Assembly (NCBI RefSeq): GCF_014805625.2
Contig: NW_023998605.1
Coordinates: forward strand, 559,302-623,301
Origin: Glossina fuscipes
Taxonomy: Eukaryota; Arthropoda; Insecta; Diptera; Glossinidae
DNA length: 64,000 nt
Direction: 5' to 3'
This document shows, piece after piece, positions 44,007-56,116 of this stretch (the first letter of the stretch is position 1; the number at the start of each line of letters is the position of its first letter). Below the pieces are notes generated by a model. The model worked only from the letters and a program-made list of their open reading frames with translations. It was not told where the DNA came from and made no database searches. The translations under genes were made by a program, and so were the position numbers.

Positions 44007-46240
44007 GACTGCTTGATCTTTGCTTTACCAATTTTCCTGAGATTTTTGTTAATCGTTGTCTTCTTTTTAGTTTACCTGGGGATTCTTATCATCCAGCATT
44101 GGGTATTTCCTTTCATTACAAGCATGATACTCCGTTGAACTTCTGTAACGTTCCAAATTGAACTTTTTCAAATAAATTTTATGATTTCCATAAAATCAAT
44201 GTTTCAATGCTGAAATCTCATCTTTCACATATTATACTTGATTTTTCAACTGGAAGTATTGAAAGCTTACTGTCATCATTCTACAATGTATTAAATCTAG
44301 CTTTTTCTGCATCTGTTCCGGTCAAGCAGTCCCGATCTCGAAGCAGGTGTCCCCCGTGTTTTAGTTAGACAATTAAATATTACAAGAATAGAAAAAACAA
44401 GCTTTTCAAAAAATATTCGAAAAGTGGCTCCGCTTTCGACTCTTTCGCTTACTCGACAACAAGGCATAGAATTAACTCCCTCAACCACCGATATTATTGC
44501 AGATACCTGCAGTTCATTAAATCCTCTCTCTTTGATAATCCTAAATACTTTTTTAAATTTGTTAATTCAAAAAGAAAAATTTCCACATATTCCTCGCATG
44601 TTTCTTTTAATGGCTCTGAATCCTCGGATGATTTTGAAATCTCAAATCTCTTTGCTGAATACTTTCGACGAAACTTTCGGACTACTAATTCCGATTTATC
44701 AACAAACTACCCATATCCTATAACTAATTTGCTTTCAATTCCCAATTTGGTCATTTCTGAACACGACGTTTTTAAAGAGTTGAGCTCTCTAAAGTATAGT
44801 TGTGCTGCTGGACCTGATGGAATTCCATCATGTGTACTTAAACCTTGCGCTGTCGAGTAATGTGGCGCTATCCCAAATATTTTTAACCAGTCCTTGAATT
44901 TAGGTGTTTTCCCTTTCTGTTGGAAGAGTACTTTCATTATTCCTGTTCACAAAAGAGGGAGTAGACAATTCGTTGAGAACTAGGGGCATAGCCAAGTTGA
45001 GAATCTTGCCTAAGCTGTACGAGCGAATTGTGACCTTCGCCATCAATTCGTATATTTCTCCGCACCAGTATGGCTTCCGGGAAGGAAGGTCTACGGTCAC
45101 CAATTTGTTAGATTTTACTTGTCACGTTTTCAAGGCTTGTTCTAGTGCCTCTCGCACTGATGTCGTATAAACTGATTTTGGCAAAGCGTTTTTTTTGGTT
45201 AACCATAAACTACTCATATTTAAACTCCAAGCCTCTGGTTTTCTCTTCTACTTATGGAAATGGTTAAGCTCTTATCTATACAATAGGTCATTCAGGGTTT
45301 TCTTTGACTTCATTACCTCGGATGAATGCCCCGTGACACCGGACCTACCTCAGCGCAGCCACTTAGGGCCCATTTTATTAAATTTATACATTAATGATCT
45401 GCCCTCGGTGAATAAATCCGGCCGTACGTTAATGTATGCTGATGATGTGAAACTGTTTTTCTTCCTTTTCCGTAGAATCGCAATCACATCAGCTTCAAAA
45501 TGACTTGAATAATTTGGTTACATGGTGCTCTTTGAATCTTCTGAAACTAAATCTAAATAAATGTAAGAGTTCTTTCTCAAGAAGAAAGTCATTCATTACT
45601 CAGTGTTTCAATGATTCGCACAAGTTGGAGGACGTCAATTCGTTCACAGATTTAGGCGTGACCATAGGTTACGTTTTAACTTGCATATTGAGCTCTCGTT
45701 AAGCAAAGCTAGGTCCGCTCTTAGTTTTATAAAGAGATGGTCCAAAGGACTTGATGATCCGTACATTACGAAAAGGCTGTACATGTGTATGGTGAGACCT
45801 ATACTCTTGTTCGCCTCCATTGTGTGGTCTCCTTCATATAAGTTATGTAGATTCAATTGAATCTGTTCAAAAGCAATACTTGCTGTTTCCCCTTAGGAAT
45901 TTGGTTTGGGATCCAATTGCCTTTTTTACCCCCTATGAAAATAGGTTGCTTCGATTATCCTTACCGTCACGTAAGAAAAGTAGATTTGTTCTTTGCCTTT
46001 CCTTTGTAATGAAAGTAATAAATGGTACTACTGACTCGCCCGCATTACTTGGTGGGAAAAGCTTTAATGTCCCTAACCGCTTCTCCTGGCATTTTACCTT
46101 GATTAAGCTTAATCAATGTAAATACAATTATTTGTCGTCTAACCCGCTCGGAGTTGTTTGTGGAAACCTAAATGAAGTCTGTCACTTATTCTCAGTAGCA
46201 TACTCAACTCATCGCATTTTACCTGTTTATTAATTTTACA
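44007..46240 (+). pseudogene. Jockey-clade ORF2: C-terminal endonuclease and reverse transcriptase, decayed
   Basis: The order is RLLDLCFTNFPEIFVNRCLL and PGDSYHPALGISF (end of the APE endonuclease, DSxHP), a linker with KYYKNRKNKLFKKYSKSGS, then SCAAGPDGIPSCVLKPCA and FIIPVHKRG (RT start). ISPHQYGFREGRSTVTNLLD follows, then LPQRSHLGPILLNLYINDL, GRTLMYADDVKLF (catalytic YADD) and RLRFNLHIELSLSKARSALS with FIKRWSKGLDDPYITKRLYM. It is the same family as the 59.4-60.6 kb copy, which it matches closely after the YADD motif. It has many stops and frameshifts, and its 5' part is missing at the LTR boundary. Confidence 0.85.
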
Positions 46241-46550
46241 TACATTTAATATACACTTATATACATTCTCGCAAATCGATCATCTTAAGTGTACATTTTC
46301 ACTTATTTTTACACAATGTAATTTTAGTAATGACTTAGTTTGCTTAAGCCAGCATATTACTTATTATATAGGATACTGACTACTGTAGAGTTAAGCCAGA
46401 GTTAAGCCAAAGTTATGTCAGAAAACCATACCATTAAATAAACGTCAAATTGTATTTAAATTAAACGTGTTTCACTACAATTAGACTCTTTAAAGTTTAT
46501 TAAAGCAACTTTACTTAATATGCGCAATTTACCTATGTACCTAAACCATT

Positions 46551-46560
46551 NNNNNNNNNN
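46551..46560. other. Assembly gap of 10 N
   Basis: Ten N of unknown true size, directly left of the Arf-like fragment. Confidence 0.95.
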
Positions 46561-46562
46561 CG

Positions 46563-46682
46563 GTAACGTATAAAAATGTCAAATTTAATGTGTGGGATGT
46601 GGATGGTCATGGTAAGATTAGTCCATTTTGGCGGCATTTTAACACAGCTGAAGCGAAGTACAAAAAAATGTATCTTTTATAA
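46563..46682 (+). pseudogene. Arf6-type small GTPase fragment (switch region), decayed
   Basis: A 39-codon frame opening at the gap reads [26 protein letters not shown] and then diverges to a TAA at 46,680-46,682. It matches the strand-helix around switch 2 of Arf6 (Arf51F in Drosophila), whose family motif is WDVGGQDKIRPLWRHY. The G-3 motif Gly-Gly-Gln, needed for GTP hydrolysis, is changed (DGH). VTYKNVKF is the Arf6 form rather than the Arf1 form. The part before it, if present, lies in the gap. Best read as a processed or partial pseudogene. Confidence 0.65.
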
Positions 46683-46720
46683 ATGAAAAATTAAACATTT
46701 TTTTTTTACTTATGTTTTAG

Positions 46721-46835
46721 GCACCCAAGACCGATTGAGAAGATAATCTACAACAAAAGAGTGTTTAATCCAAAAAGATGTTTTGGTACTATAAATGAAG
46801 ATGACGTACCGCCGGAAATAAAGGGAATTAATTAG
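46721..46835 (+). CDS. Candidate orphan terminal exon (37 codons plus stop) with poly(A) signal
   Basis: A polypyrimidine tract and TTTTAG (46,715-46,720) are followed by an open frame HPRPIEKIIYNKRVFNPKRC, then FGTINEDDVPPEIKGIN and TAG at 46,833-46,835, with AATAAA at 46,845-46,850. The composition (Pro, charged residues, few AT-driven Lys/Asn/Ile runs) is that of a real C-terminus. I do not recognise the protein. Upstream exons would have to lie across the gap or beyond the transposons; the preceding Arf-like frame does not join in phase. It could also be the end of a retrocopy. Confidence 0.35.
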
Positions 46836-47059
46836 AATTGAATGAATAAAATACTTAAAAATCTTTGAGCATTTTAGTAAACTAAGTTCTAGTTTTACGG
46901 TGCTGTTATTCATTTATTATCATTTAACAGAATTGGTACAGTGCTTTTCCACCATTTATTCATTTAGCAGAATTGGTGGCTTTTCACCATTTATTCTTTC
47001 CTAATTTATTTTAATTATTCAATAAATGAAACAACCTTACACAAACAACCGACCAACGT

Positions 47060-48540
47060 CATTTACAAATGACTTTTCGAGTTCTTTCTTTGATAGATTT
47101 TTATAAAGTCTTTCACTGATGCTCTGAACCGAAAGTTGTCTAAAAAATCCTACTCTCCTAATCGTTGGTGGAACACCGCATGCAATCGATTCTTCGTCAA
47201 AGTTAGACTCGCTCTAAACAAATGCAAAAGATCTCCTTGTAGTATCTATTTCAAATTTTTGGCCGGTATTAGAAAAAAAATATATACTTATATTTTCAGA
47301 CTAGAAAAGCGTAAAGATTGGAAAAAATTTCGTGAAAATGTCAATAGTGACATGTCAACCTTAGACCTTTGGCGTACTCTCAGAATTTTTGGAGGTATCA
47401 CTTCCTCCCGTTGTTCCATTCGCTCACAACTCTTAAACTAGTTCTATGACAAACTTGCTAGGCCTTCTTGTCCTCCGTTTCGCTCGATGAGGAACCTGAC
47501 AATTTTTTCTTAAACGACATATCTCTCTCCGAGCTCGATGAAGTTATTAATCTCTCAAAAGACCCGGCTCCGGGCTTAGATGGTATTCGTAACAATCACC
47601 TTAGAATCTTAAATACTGAAAGTAGATTAATCTAAAAGAATTTTCAAATCTTCACTGTAAGAAAAAAGAATAACTCGCCAGTTAATCTTACTTCCTACAG
47701 AGATATTGCTTTAGTTTTCATCCTTAAAAAATTTTTTGAGAAAGTGTTATACTCACGTCTTGAATGGTATCTTGAGTCCAACATATCTTCAACAATCTTC
47801 AATTTGGTTTCGCACATTACAGATCCGCCTAAGACGTCATTTTGCGGTCAGCAATAAGTTCGGCGTTTGCTAAGAACCACATTCTCATCGCCTGCTTTCT
47901 GAACATGACCTCAGTGTTTGATTCTGTCAATATCAACATCTTAAAACCTATCCTTTCCTCTTTAAAAATCTCCACCAAATTCTGTAATTTGTTGTATAAC
48001 CTCTTTCTCTATAAGAATATGTTAATTAACAATGATGATATTTTTGTACAAAGAACATCTTTTTTAGAACATCTTAAAACATCTCAATCCTGCTCTATAC
48101 TGACAATCTTATCAATTTTTAGTTCAAACTCTGATCCAACTCTGATTTGTGTAGGCGCAATTTACAATCTGCCCTCAACATTGTTTTCTTTCGTCTTGAA
48201 TTATTTTAGGTTACACTTTCACTCAATAAGATTAAATGCTTAGTCTTTTCAAAAAATCAGAAGAGATTCCATGGTCACTCCTTTGCTCATCTATGCTTCT
48301 TCTGTTCAATTTGTTAAAACATTTGACTTTTTAGGCTTTGTTTTACACTCGAAACTTTCCCCAAGAGCTTACATTGACAAAACCGCCAATGTTTTAATGT
48401 ATTGAAATCCATTTGTGGTATTTCTTGGTGCTCCGATCCTTCTTGGCTGATTAAAATGTTACCACTTCTGTTCGCCACTTCGCAATTTGAGTATATATGA
48501 CATTCGTGACCACACCATCCTTGAGATTTAGCATTCTCGC
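47060..48540 (+). pseudogene. Non-LTR retrotransposon ORF2 fragment (I-like), decayed
   Basis: SFTDALNRKLSKKSYSPNRW and WNTACNRFFVKVRLALNKCK, then FRLEKRKDWKKFRENVN, correspond to the linker between endonuclease and RT (PWWN....F..R..A....). SKDPAPGLDGIRNNHL-like residues near 47,560 (after shifts), LISSLSELDE, and a VFDSVNINILKPILSSLKIS stretch (the A-Y/F-D-x-V block) follow. From 48,230 it matches the fragment at 32.2 kb. Stops occur in every frame. Confidence 0.7.
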
Positions 48541-50172
48541 AGTTTGACACCTTGCGCCGCAGTATTTTCTCTTTTTCAACCATTCAATAAAACATATAAG
48601 CTTTTAATGTCAATTTATGAAACTATTCTCTTTTACACTTTCTTACTCTCACACCCATCAATTCGTTTATATAATTTTTTATATTCATATACCACATTAC
48701 ATCTTACACATCGGAATTTACTCCTCGCTCTTTTATTCTATCCTACGTGACAAGCGACTAATATGCGTATTTTAATAAATAACAATAACATTGCGGACGT
48801 ATAACATGCAAAACTAACAAAATTTTTAATCAAATAAACGCTAAAATTAATAAATAATTACGTCGCCCCAACTTTACTACTGCCTAAACAAAGAATTCTG
48901 TGTACATAATGGGCCTTTTTTACAAATGCTAGCCAATTTTCGGTTAATTTGCTGAATAACAGAAGAAGAAGACAAACATACGGGTACTCCCGGTCTGTTA
49001 AATTTAGTATTTGTTCTAATCTGTACACCACCTATTGATTCTACAGCTGTTTCTATTTCTAATGTATATACCACCCATTCATTTGTAAACATTCATACAG
49101 GTTTTTATTTCTAATCTGTATACCACCCAATGATTCTACAGCTGTTTTTATTTCTAATCTGTATATCATCCATTGATTTATAAACATTCATACAGGTGTT
49201 TTTACATACCACCCATTGAACATTCCTATTTGTGACTGAATAGGTTTGTTTGAAATAGTCTTCATTCTATTTTCTTATTAATTCTGTAGAGATATGTTGT
49301 GCTTTCAAGCAATTATACCGTTCGGGGACTTTTTATAAAAAGAACATTTGTTTTCCATTTTTTATATCACATATAGTTTATACCATATCGTAGTTTTAGA
49401 AATCTTCTACAAATTGTACACAATATGCCGAGCCATTACTTTGTAGAAAACAGCAGTTTACAAATCGTATGAACTTAAAAACATGAAAACTGATGTTTCT
49501 TATTTCTATATGTGCTTATCTATATATAACATTTTTAATATATCTGCTTATGTTCAAAATCTTAAAACTCGAATAAAATTAAGCTAAACGTGGAAGGTTA
49601 GATGAAATATGAGTTTATCTAAAATTGTTGAGATAGAGGGTTTTTTCTTTTTTGCTCTAAACGTTGCACATATATGTGTATCTACGATCTATATATTTAG
49701 ATGCGTCTGTTTTTTAGTAATGTTTTAGCAGGCAATCATATGTACATATTGCTAATTGTGCTTTTTTCTCCTGAACCGCGCACCTATTTTTCCAAAAACA
49801 TATTTATTAGTAGCCTTGTTTTACTAAACTTAACTTAAAATATTTTCTTAGACGTTCTTTCCTAAACATATTATGTCATGTTATGTATGTTATGTTTGGA
49901 CGTAAAGTTTTCCTTTTTGTTTCTCTTAGAATGTCTCTGCTCTTAAGAATATTTCCTGACCAAATAAAATTTCATTTTGCATCTAAAAGTAAAAAAAGTC
50001 CTTACATACTTCGATTTTTTTTTGCAAATCATAAAAATAAAATTAACTGATTTAAGAACTGTTCAAATGATTAGAGAGAATGTAGAATGTCAAAATATCA
50101 ACAAACGTATATATAAAAAGTATTAATCATTATTCAATGTAAACCAATATTTTAGGCTACTTCACTTGGTTT
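48541..50172. other. Intergenic DNA and probable 3' UTR of the nucleotidase gene
   Basis: No gene is supported apart from the minisatellite at 49.0-49.2 kb. The right part is probably the 3' UTR of the gene ending at 50,173; a minus-strand AATAAA lies near 49,800. Confidence 0.4.
49010..49222. repeat. Minisatellite with alternating A/B units
   Basis: Units share TTTCTAATCTGTATACCACC and CATTGATT. Type A ends in TCTACAGCTGTTT(C/T)TA and type B in TTTGTAAACATTCATACAGG. The order is A-B-A-B plus a partial unit, with a dimer period of about 96 bp. Such higher-order order implies that a dimer was duplicated. Confidence 0.75.
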
Positions 50173-53100
50173 TTACTCATCTTCAACCTCTGTAATTATT
50201 TCATTTTTAATTGAAGTCTCTTTCTTCATCAACAGTTGATTGTAATGCTGTAGTAAAAATAAAAATTACATTAATATTATATTAATATTGTTGTTATGCA
50301 CTATGAACAATATGGTTTCTCTCTAAATATTTTTAACTGAGATTCTACCTATTATTGACTGATTATTTTTAATAGAGATTCTGCTTATTATTATCAAAGA
50401 ATCCTGAAAATGGATTCAATTTGATGGGCAACTCTAGACGTTTAACAGAAAACTATGAACACATGAATTACGTTATTCTTCTTCATGACAAAGTTCAAAT
50501 ACGGTAAAAAATTGAAAAACAACAACAAGAAGAAAAGCACCAAAATAGGTGAGAAGACATATTGAAGAGTAATAAAAAGAGGTGCAGTAATCACAAATGT
50601 TGTTGACGGGTTAGATTGTAAACGACGATTGGTTTCACAGAAAATTGAAAATTTTATTTATGCTGCGTTTGTTTTTGATTTCGAATAAATCGGATAATCA
50701 CCCAAAACAAATAAAAATATTACTGCGAATGATTTGTCGCTAATATCATGATGGAATGCTGGGCCTTTGATGATTAGTTTGTGCGAATGGTACTTTTGTA
50801 AGTTTGCTCCTCATCGGAAGCATCTAGCAAAAGCCATGGCGAATAAAACCGTTTTGGATAATTGAATTAATTTCCATCTTCTGGCGTTCAAGATATTGTT
50901 CTTTGTTAGTTATAAATTTATTTTAAGACAGCATGTGGCGAACAATTTTTATCATTTTCATTGCAATGGACTTAACACGAAAGGAAAGATTCAGAATGTT
51001 CGAAATGCTGACCGCACTTGCTATTATATGTGTTACTTGACAGTCAATAAAATACTGGATGATTGCCATCCTTCTTTCCTTAAAGTTAAATTAAATAGCA
51101 GAATATTTACATTTTTTTATAAACTACTTACGTCTTGATTTAATATACGTATAATACGATGTTGTACTTTGGGAGCTAATTGACAGCTGGCTTGTTCTAA
51201 ATCGTCCAGGGAAGCTCGCCTTAACGTCTGTAAATTAAACTCATACACATGTTCTTCCATTTTATAAATGACTGACTGCACTCTTACTCTATTGTTAGAT
51301 GTACTTGCTAAGTCTGTAGATTTAACCTGCTGATGGCCTACGGATAGCTTACGTATTGGCGATGGGCCATCCAAATCAAGATTATCTAACATTTGTACCA
51401 TGCTATGCCGTCGGGATAATGCTACTAACGACTGTCGATGTTTAGTGTGGTGACCACTTTTCCCGGTGCGCATATTAATCGCTTTGAAATGATTCTGTAC
51501 TGTTAAACCCAATTCCGGACATGAATCGTCATCCATCTAAAATAAAAAAAGATTTTACTCGATCCAAACGGTCAAGCGAAAAGGTCTTACCAACACTTTC
51601 GCTTCCTTAAACATGGTAAAACCATCACAGCCATTATAGAGATAGCTCTTAATACAAGCTTTGTATGTTTGTTCCATGTTCAGGTACTCGTCACCTATTT
51701 GTATTAACTGAGGGTCAACCCTGTGACCTGTAGGTTTGCTTGGATCAAATGCAAAAGTTACTCCAGATACTTGAGGAAAGCGTCCCTCTAATTTGGGGTA
51801 ACCAGATACAGCATTTTCCAAAGATTCATGCAGACAGCGGCCCGTTATTTCAATCAACACTAAAGGATCGCGCATGGGTATTATGTTCACTAAATCTCGC
51901 ATAGTAAAAGGTCCAGCTGGATGTATTTGATCGGAACGAAAGGTGCCCGAATTTATAATAACGATATCAGCTCCGGTGGCAGCTAATACGACGTCACACA
52001 CCCAATCACCCAAATTGGTTTCCTGCGTACGTACAGCCGCAAAGCGCCCGTCTAGTTCTACAGTGAAAGTACCCAATATTTCAGTCATTTTGACTTCTAT
52101 AAGATCGGAGTATTTAGCCAATTCATCCTTGAGTTCGGTATCTTCCGGAAATTCGGATGTGACATCTACGGCTTCCACATCTACTGTGATTTTTCCTTTG
52201 TCGTTTCTTTTAGGAAGCAGTGTTATTTTTGAAAATTGCTTAAAATCTGTGCCTGATTTAATGATTTTGACGCCATTAACTTCTTTGGTTTCATATACGT
52301 GATCGTGACCGCCCAAAATCAAGTCAATATTTGGGCAATTTTCAGCTAAATTGATGTCATTGGGAGTTCGCATATGAGTGAGAGCTATTATAAGTTCACA
52401 TCCTTCATTACGCAATTCGGCAGCTAATTTAATACCAGCGTCCACGTAGTCTATAAATGTAACTTCTTTCGGATCGATCGTAGGCAATGTTTCCAGCCAT
52501 TCTTTTTCCACCAAGCCAATTAAACCAATCGATATGTGATTATGAAAAATGAAATGCGAGATTTTACCACCACCAAGCGGTCGGCCTGTTTCGTTATCCA
52601 CAACATTTGACATTAACCAGGGAAAATTGGTCTGTTTTATTAAGTCAACAAGCACATCCAACCCGTGGTCAAAATCATGGTTGCCAAATACTGCGCAATG
52701 TGTACCCAAAGCGTTCAATACGGGAATCATTTGTTCACCCTGTGTAAACGTACTTACTATGAAAGAAAGTAGAATTGGAAACTTGGCAAATGGTTAATAT
52801 TTCATAGTGTTTCGCTTACACATGCTAGGTGAAAATATGTCGCCGCTAAACAAAACCAAAGGATTTTCATCTTTAAATGTTTTCATAGCTGTACAAAACC
52901 TTGCTGCCCCTCCAATAGGTTCCACTTCAGTGGTAGTGTCGACATTATAAACATCATTATAATGTAATATTGTCAAGGGCTTATTATATGATTCCATTTT
53001 CATTAGAATTCTCGATTTTTCTAATTGTGATATAACTGACACAGAGCGATGATAGTCAGCTACGAAATTATCTATATCACGGCTTCTGGCTCGGGGACTC

Positions 53101-53754
53101 TGTGGGTGACTTCGTGAGTGTGAGTGATGTCGTCGTCCGGGATTTTCATGTGATTTCAATTCTGATTGATCCTCGAATGAGACTAAAGTTGCTTGTTCAT
53201 TCAAATCGAACTCATGCGATAGGAAGTTCGGATCTGAATTTTTTATCTGGGTGGCTGCCCGCTTTCCAGCTTCGCGTATCTCTATGGATGCCTACAATAA
53301 AGAAATGATTAAGACTTTTGTTAAAAAAAAAATGGAAGCGGGCGTGCACGTAATCTAAACAATCATTAAGTATTGAAACGAAAAAATTTGTCCACGCAAA
53401 AATAAAGACCCTATCTATTTAGTTTAATAAATTATGGAAGCAAAAAGCGGAAAACAATACTTCGAGTTTCCCCAATTTATAATTAAATATATTACTAACT
53501 GAAATTATAATAATAAATGAAAATATTATAGAATGAGTAAGCAACCCAAAAGAGAGAAAAGAGAAATCTTAAAGTAAAACGTTTTACAACACTGACAGAT
53601 ATAATATTTGAGCTTAAACCTGTTTCAACCATCCAACAACATTACGCAGTCCTTTAGTAACTTCGATTGATTCATGTGCTGTTGCCGGACTATTTTCAAT
53701 AATTTCAACCAGTTTTTTACGCATTCCCGTGTGTGAAGTTGTTATGCCAGCCAT
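50173..53754 (-). CDS. 5'-nucleotidase/metallophosphatase (insect CG11883-like), 5 coding exons, 750 aa
   Basis: Coding exons (minus): 53754-53620, 53291-52820, 52756-51591, 51536-51132 and 50247-50173; all introns are GT-AG and phases join. Metallophosphatase motifs: LTILHYNDVYNVD (aa about 149), LFSGDIFSP, FGNHDFDHG (227-230), ALTHMRTPND and ILGGHDHVYE (351-355), giving the Asp/His/Asn set for a dinuclear metal centre. The C-terminal substrate domain includes INSGTFRSDQ (471-478) and YNGCDGFTMFKEA. There is no signal peptide, so it is probably intracellular. The N-terminal 140 aa (helical, then Ser/Arg/His-rich) and the C-terminal tail (SPIRKLSVGHQ, basic and Ser-rich) are extensions beyond UshA-type enzymes. 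The family hydrolyses nucleoside or other phosphate esters; the substrate here is unknown. The similarity to D. melanogaster CG11883 is from memory. Confidence 0.92.
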
Positions 53755-53890
53755 GGTTATATTGCTGTATTGAAATTTTTGAAAGTTTTTGAGAGAAACA
53801 TAAATGAAAAGAAAAATAAATGAAAAGAAAACATTCAATCATCATAAACTTGAACACTGCAGCATACATAAATAATTTTCAAAGAAGACT

Positions 53891-54023
53891 TGTAACGTCC
53901 GCGAACAAAGGCAGGGAGGGGGTCTGTCGGTCTGCTTTTGCCACGAGTGTAGTAATAACGGCATCCCGTTATGCAAAATCGCGTGATCACAAGAATAGCG
54001 GCTTGCCGCTATGCGAGAAGAAG
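53891..54023 (+). repeat. Dispersed 'TGTAACGTCCGCG' repeat, best-preserved copy
   Basis: It begins TGTAACGTCCGCGAACAAAG, contains GGGGGTCTGTCGGTCTGC and two short hairpin-like pieces (ACGGCATCCCGTTATGC; GCGGCTTGCCGC), and ends GCTATGCGAGAAGAAG before an A-rich run. Copies: 43,012-43,158, 61,409-61,460 (minus) and 62,734-62,850. The TGTAAC start could be an LTR end; no coding region is attached. Confidence 0.65.
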
Positions 54024-55439
54024 AAAAAAAAGAGCAGAAAAAAGAAGGATAGGAGAGTTTTGCAGTCAGTCAGTTTATGATCTTAAGGAGAGAAAGTCGA
54101 GTGGTAGTGGCCGAAGTACATTTGTTTTAAAAGGGGATTTTGCTAATGAATACTAATTTGTTAACATTGCAAAATAAAAAGAATTCAAGGCCTGCTAGTT
54201 AAACATACACAAATATTACTATGGATATGAACAAATTTTTATATAAATAATCGCGTCAATACCAAAGTATTGATAAGCAAAATTTAACTAAAAAGTAGAA
54301 ACATCAGAAAGCTAAAGAAACGCATTAAGGTGACGTTAAAAAATATTGGCGTGCACTAGAGAAAACTTTTAAAAAGAAAGAAAAATTTAAAGATTTCCTA
54401 CCTTTTTTGTTTGAATGAAAAAATAAACAAATGAAAACTAGTAAATGTTAGGATTGTGAATTTTAACATGGTGCGTTTGGTTTCGCAATCGATAAGCGGT
54501 TGTCAGGCGTACCGGTTCAGTTGAAAATACCGTTTTCGGTTGGAATACTTTATAAGAAAAATTTAAAAAGAAAAAATGACATGTGTAGATGTGTGGATGT
54601 AATTGCAAATATTAGATGGCTTTTGTACCATTATTCAGCCATCAAATGGATTACCTATGTACGTGATGAAAGAAATAAATAATACGTATATTTATATAGA
54701 GACATATAAATAAGTTAAATATACATACACTTATGTACAACCAACAGCAAAAAGTGAACCTTTTGTTCTACATAAAGAGGCTCTTATAGCATTAACGAGA
54801 AACAAAACAAAACTGAAACAAAACAAAAAGCAAATGAATACAAAGACAGTAATTTTATTTCTCTAAATAAATGAAAGAGGTTTTCTGAGCACCTAATGTT
54901 GAGAAATGTGAAAAAGTTGCTTTGTAAAATTGTCAAAATTAATAATAAACCAACAAACAGTGAAAATAAGATATTTGCAGTTTTTATTACAACGGTTTGC
55001 TAGAAGTACGTATGTAAAAAGGAAAACAAAGGTATCAGTAAAATTGCCAATGAAGTGGATCAAGAAATGAAGAAGTAAAAGATTCCAAAGAAATTAATTC
55101 AGTCCTCAATGTGAGAAAATATGAAAATACGTAACGTTCGGGAAAGAGTGTTGATGAATTAATTCTTGAGCAAACGTGGAAAAATTCGGTTTAACCAAAG
55201 GATAGTTTTAAAGGAAAAGTTGGAAGTTGTTTAACATTTAATAAAACTGCTTATGCCCACACCAGTTGCCGTGGCTACCACTGAAGAAGGTGCTTAATCG
55301 AGAAAGGATTAAATGGCGCAGCGGTTCTGTTCGTTTGGACAAAAGGCGGTAAGGGTGGCGCTGCCACGAGATAAGAAAATCATTTTGCTACGGCATCTCG
55401 TCCTAGGTATTCTTAGGTAAGAATTAATTTAAGTCCAAA
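54024..55439. other. Intergenic DNA
   Basis: AT-rich until about 55,260, where a G+C-richer stretch of some 130 bp (GTGGCGCTGCCACGAGATAA and similar) precedes the LTR. No gene is recognised. Confidence 0.35.
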
Positions 55440-56116
55440 TGTACACACGCTACCGCTGTAGCGGTAGTACCAGGGGAGGTGCGCGCGTGAGAGGAGGTAG
55501 AGAGACTGTAGACAGATGCCGACGGACTAAAGAGAGACCAGCTGTCGAAGTACAGAACAGACAACATAACATACGTGAAGTGTCGATGTATTTATTTGGA
55601 ATAGTTATATATTTTTTTTTTTGTTACAATGAATAACCATATTTCCATACAGCATTTAATAACTTTCAATTTTAATTGCCCATACAAGTTGGCCGCGTTG
55701 TCAAAAAAAAAAGGAACATAAGAATGGCGTCCAACGTGGGGCCCCTTTCTTTTTTATTCCAAACTTTACTAAACGACTGCACACGTCTGCAACGCTGGTG
55801 AATGGCGCCCGACGGTAGCCACGGAGCATTTATTTCTTTTATTTCCTTTTATGGTAATTTTCGGTAACGTTGGCCGAATAACTCTACATAATATTGCGCC
55901 CAACGACACTCGAACCGGAGAATTCTTTTCAAATCCTTTCGCTTCAAGGGAATTTCCCAGGTAGTAATATCAAATTTTTTTGAATTGTTTTCACTTTCGA
56001 TATAAGTGGGTCGCTACGTCCAGTGGCGCCCAACGTAAGTCAAACCGGGTGTTTTAATAGTTCTAATTTTTATTTTGAATAAAAGTTGATTGCGTTCCGA
56101 ATAATAACGCCCAACA
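55440..56116 (+). mobile_element. LTR, PBS and leader array of a second element of the tRNA-Lys family
   Basis: The sequence 55,440-55,703 is homologous to the LTRs at 37.8 and 43.7 kb (GGGGAGGTGCGCGCGTGAGA aligns with GGGTGGCGCACGTGTGA; GACAGATGCCGACGGAC with GACAGATACCGACGGAC) and ends GGCCGCGTTGTCA. The PBS at 55,725-55,742 pairs with 17 of the last 18 nt of fly tRNA-Lys(CTT). PBS-like units recur at 55,803, 55,894, 56,024 and 56,105, each preceded by GTTGGCCG- or GTGGGTCGCTACG-like sequence. No gag follows, so it is a truncated copy. Confidence 0.8.

Noticed and set aside
46563..46835. One two-exon gene joining the Arf-like frame to the orphan terminal exon through CATG|GTAAGA…TTTTAG
   Set aside because: The donor is good, but the Arf frame then reads into a stop (GTQDRLRR) and the exon's own open frame would need another phase.
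51943..52302. A 119-codon plus-strand frame
   Set aside because: A shadow of the nucleotidase exon 3 on the opposite strand.
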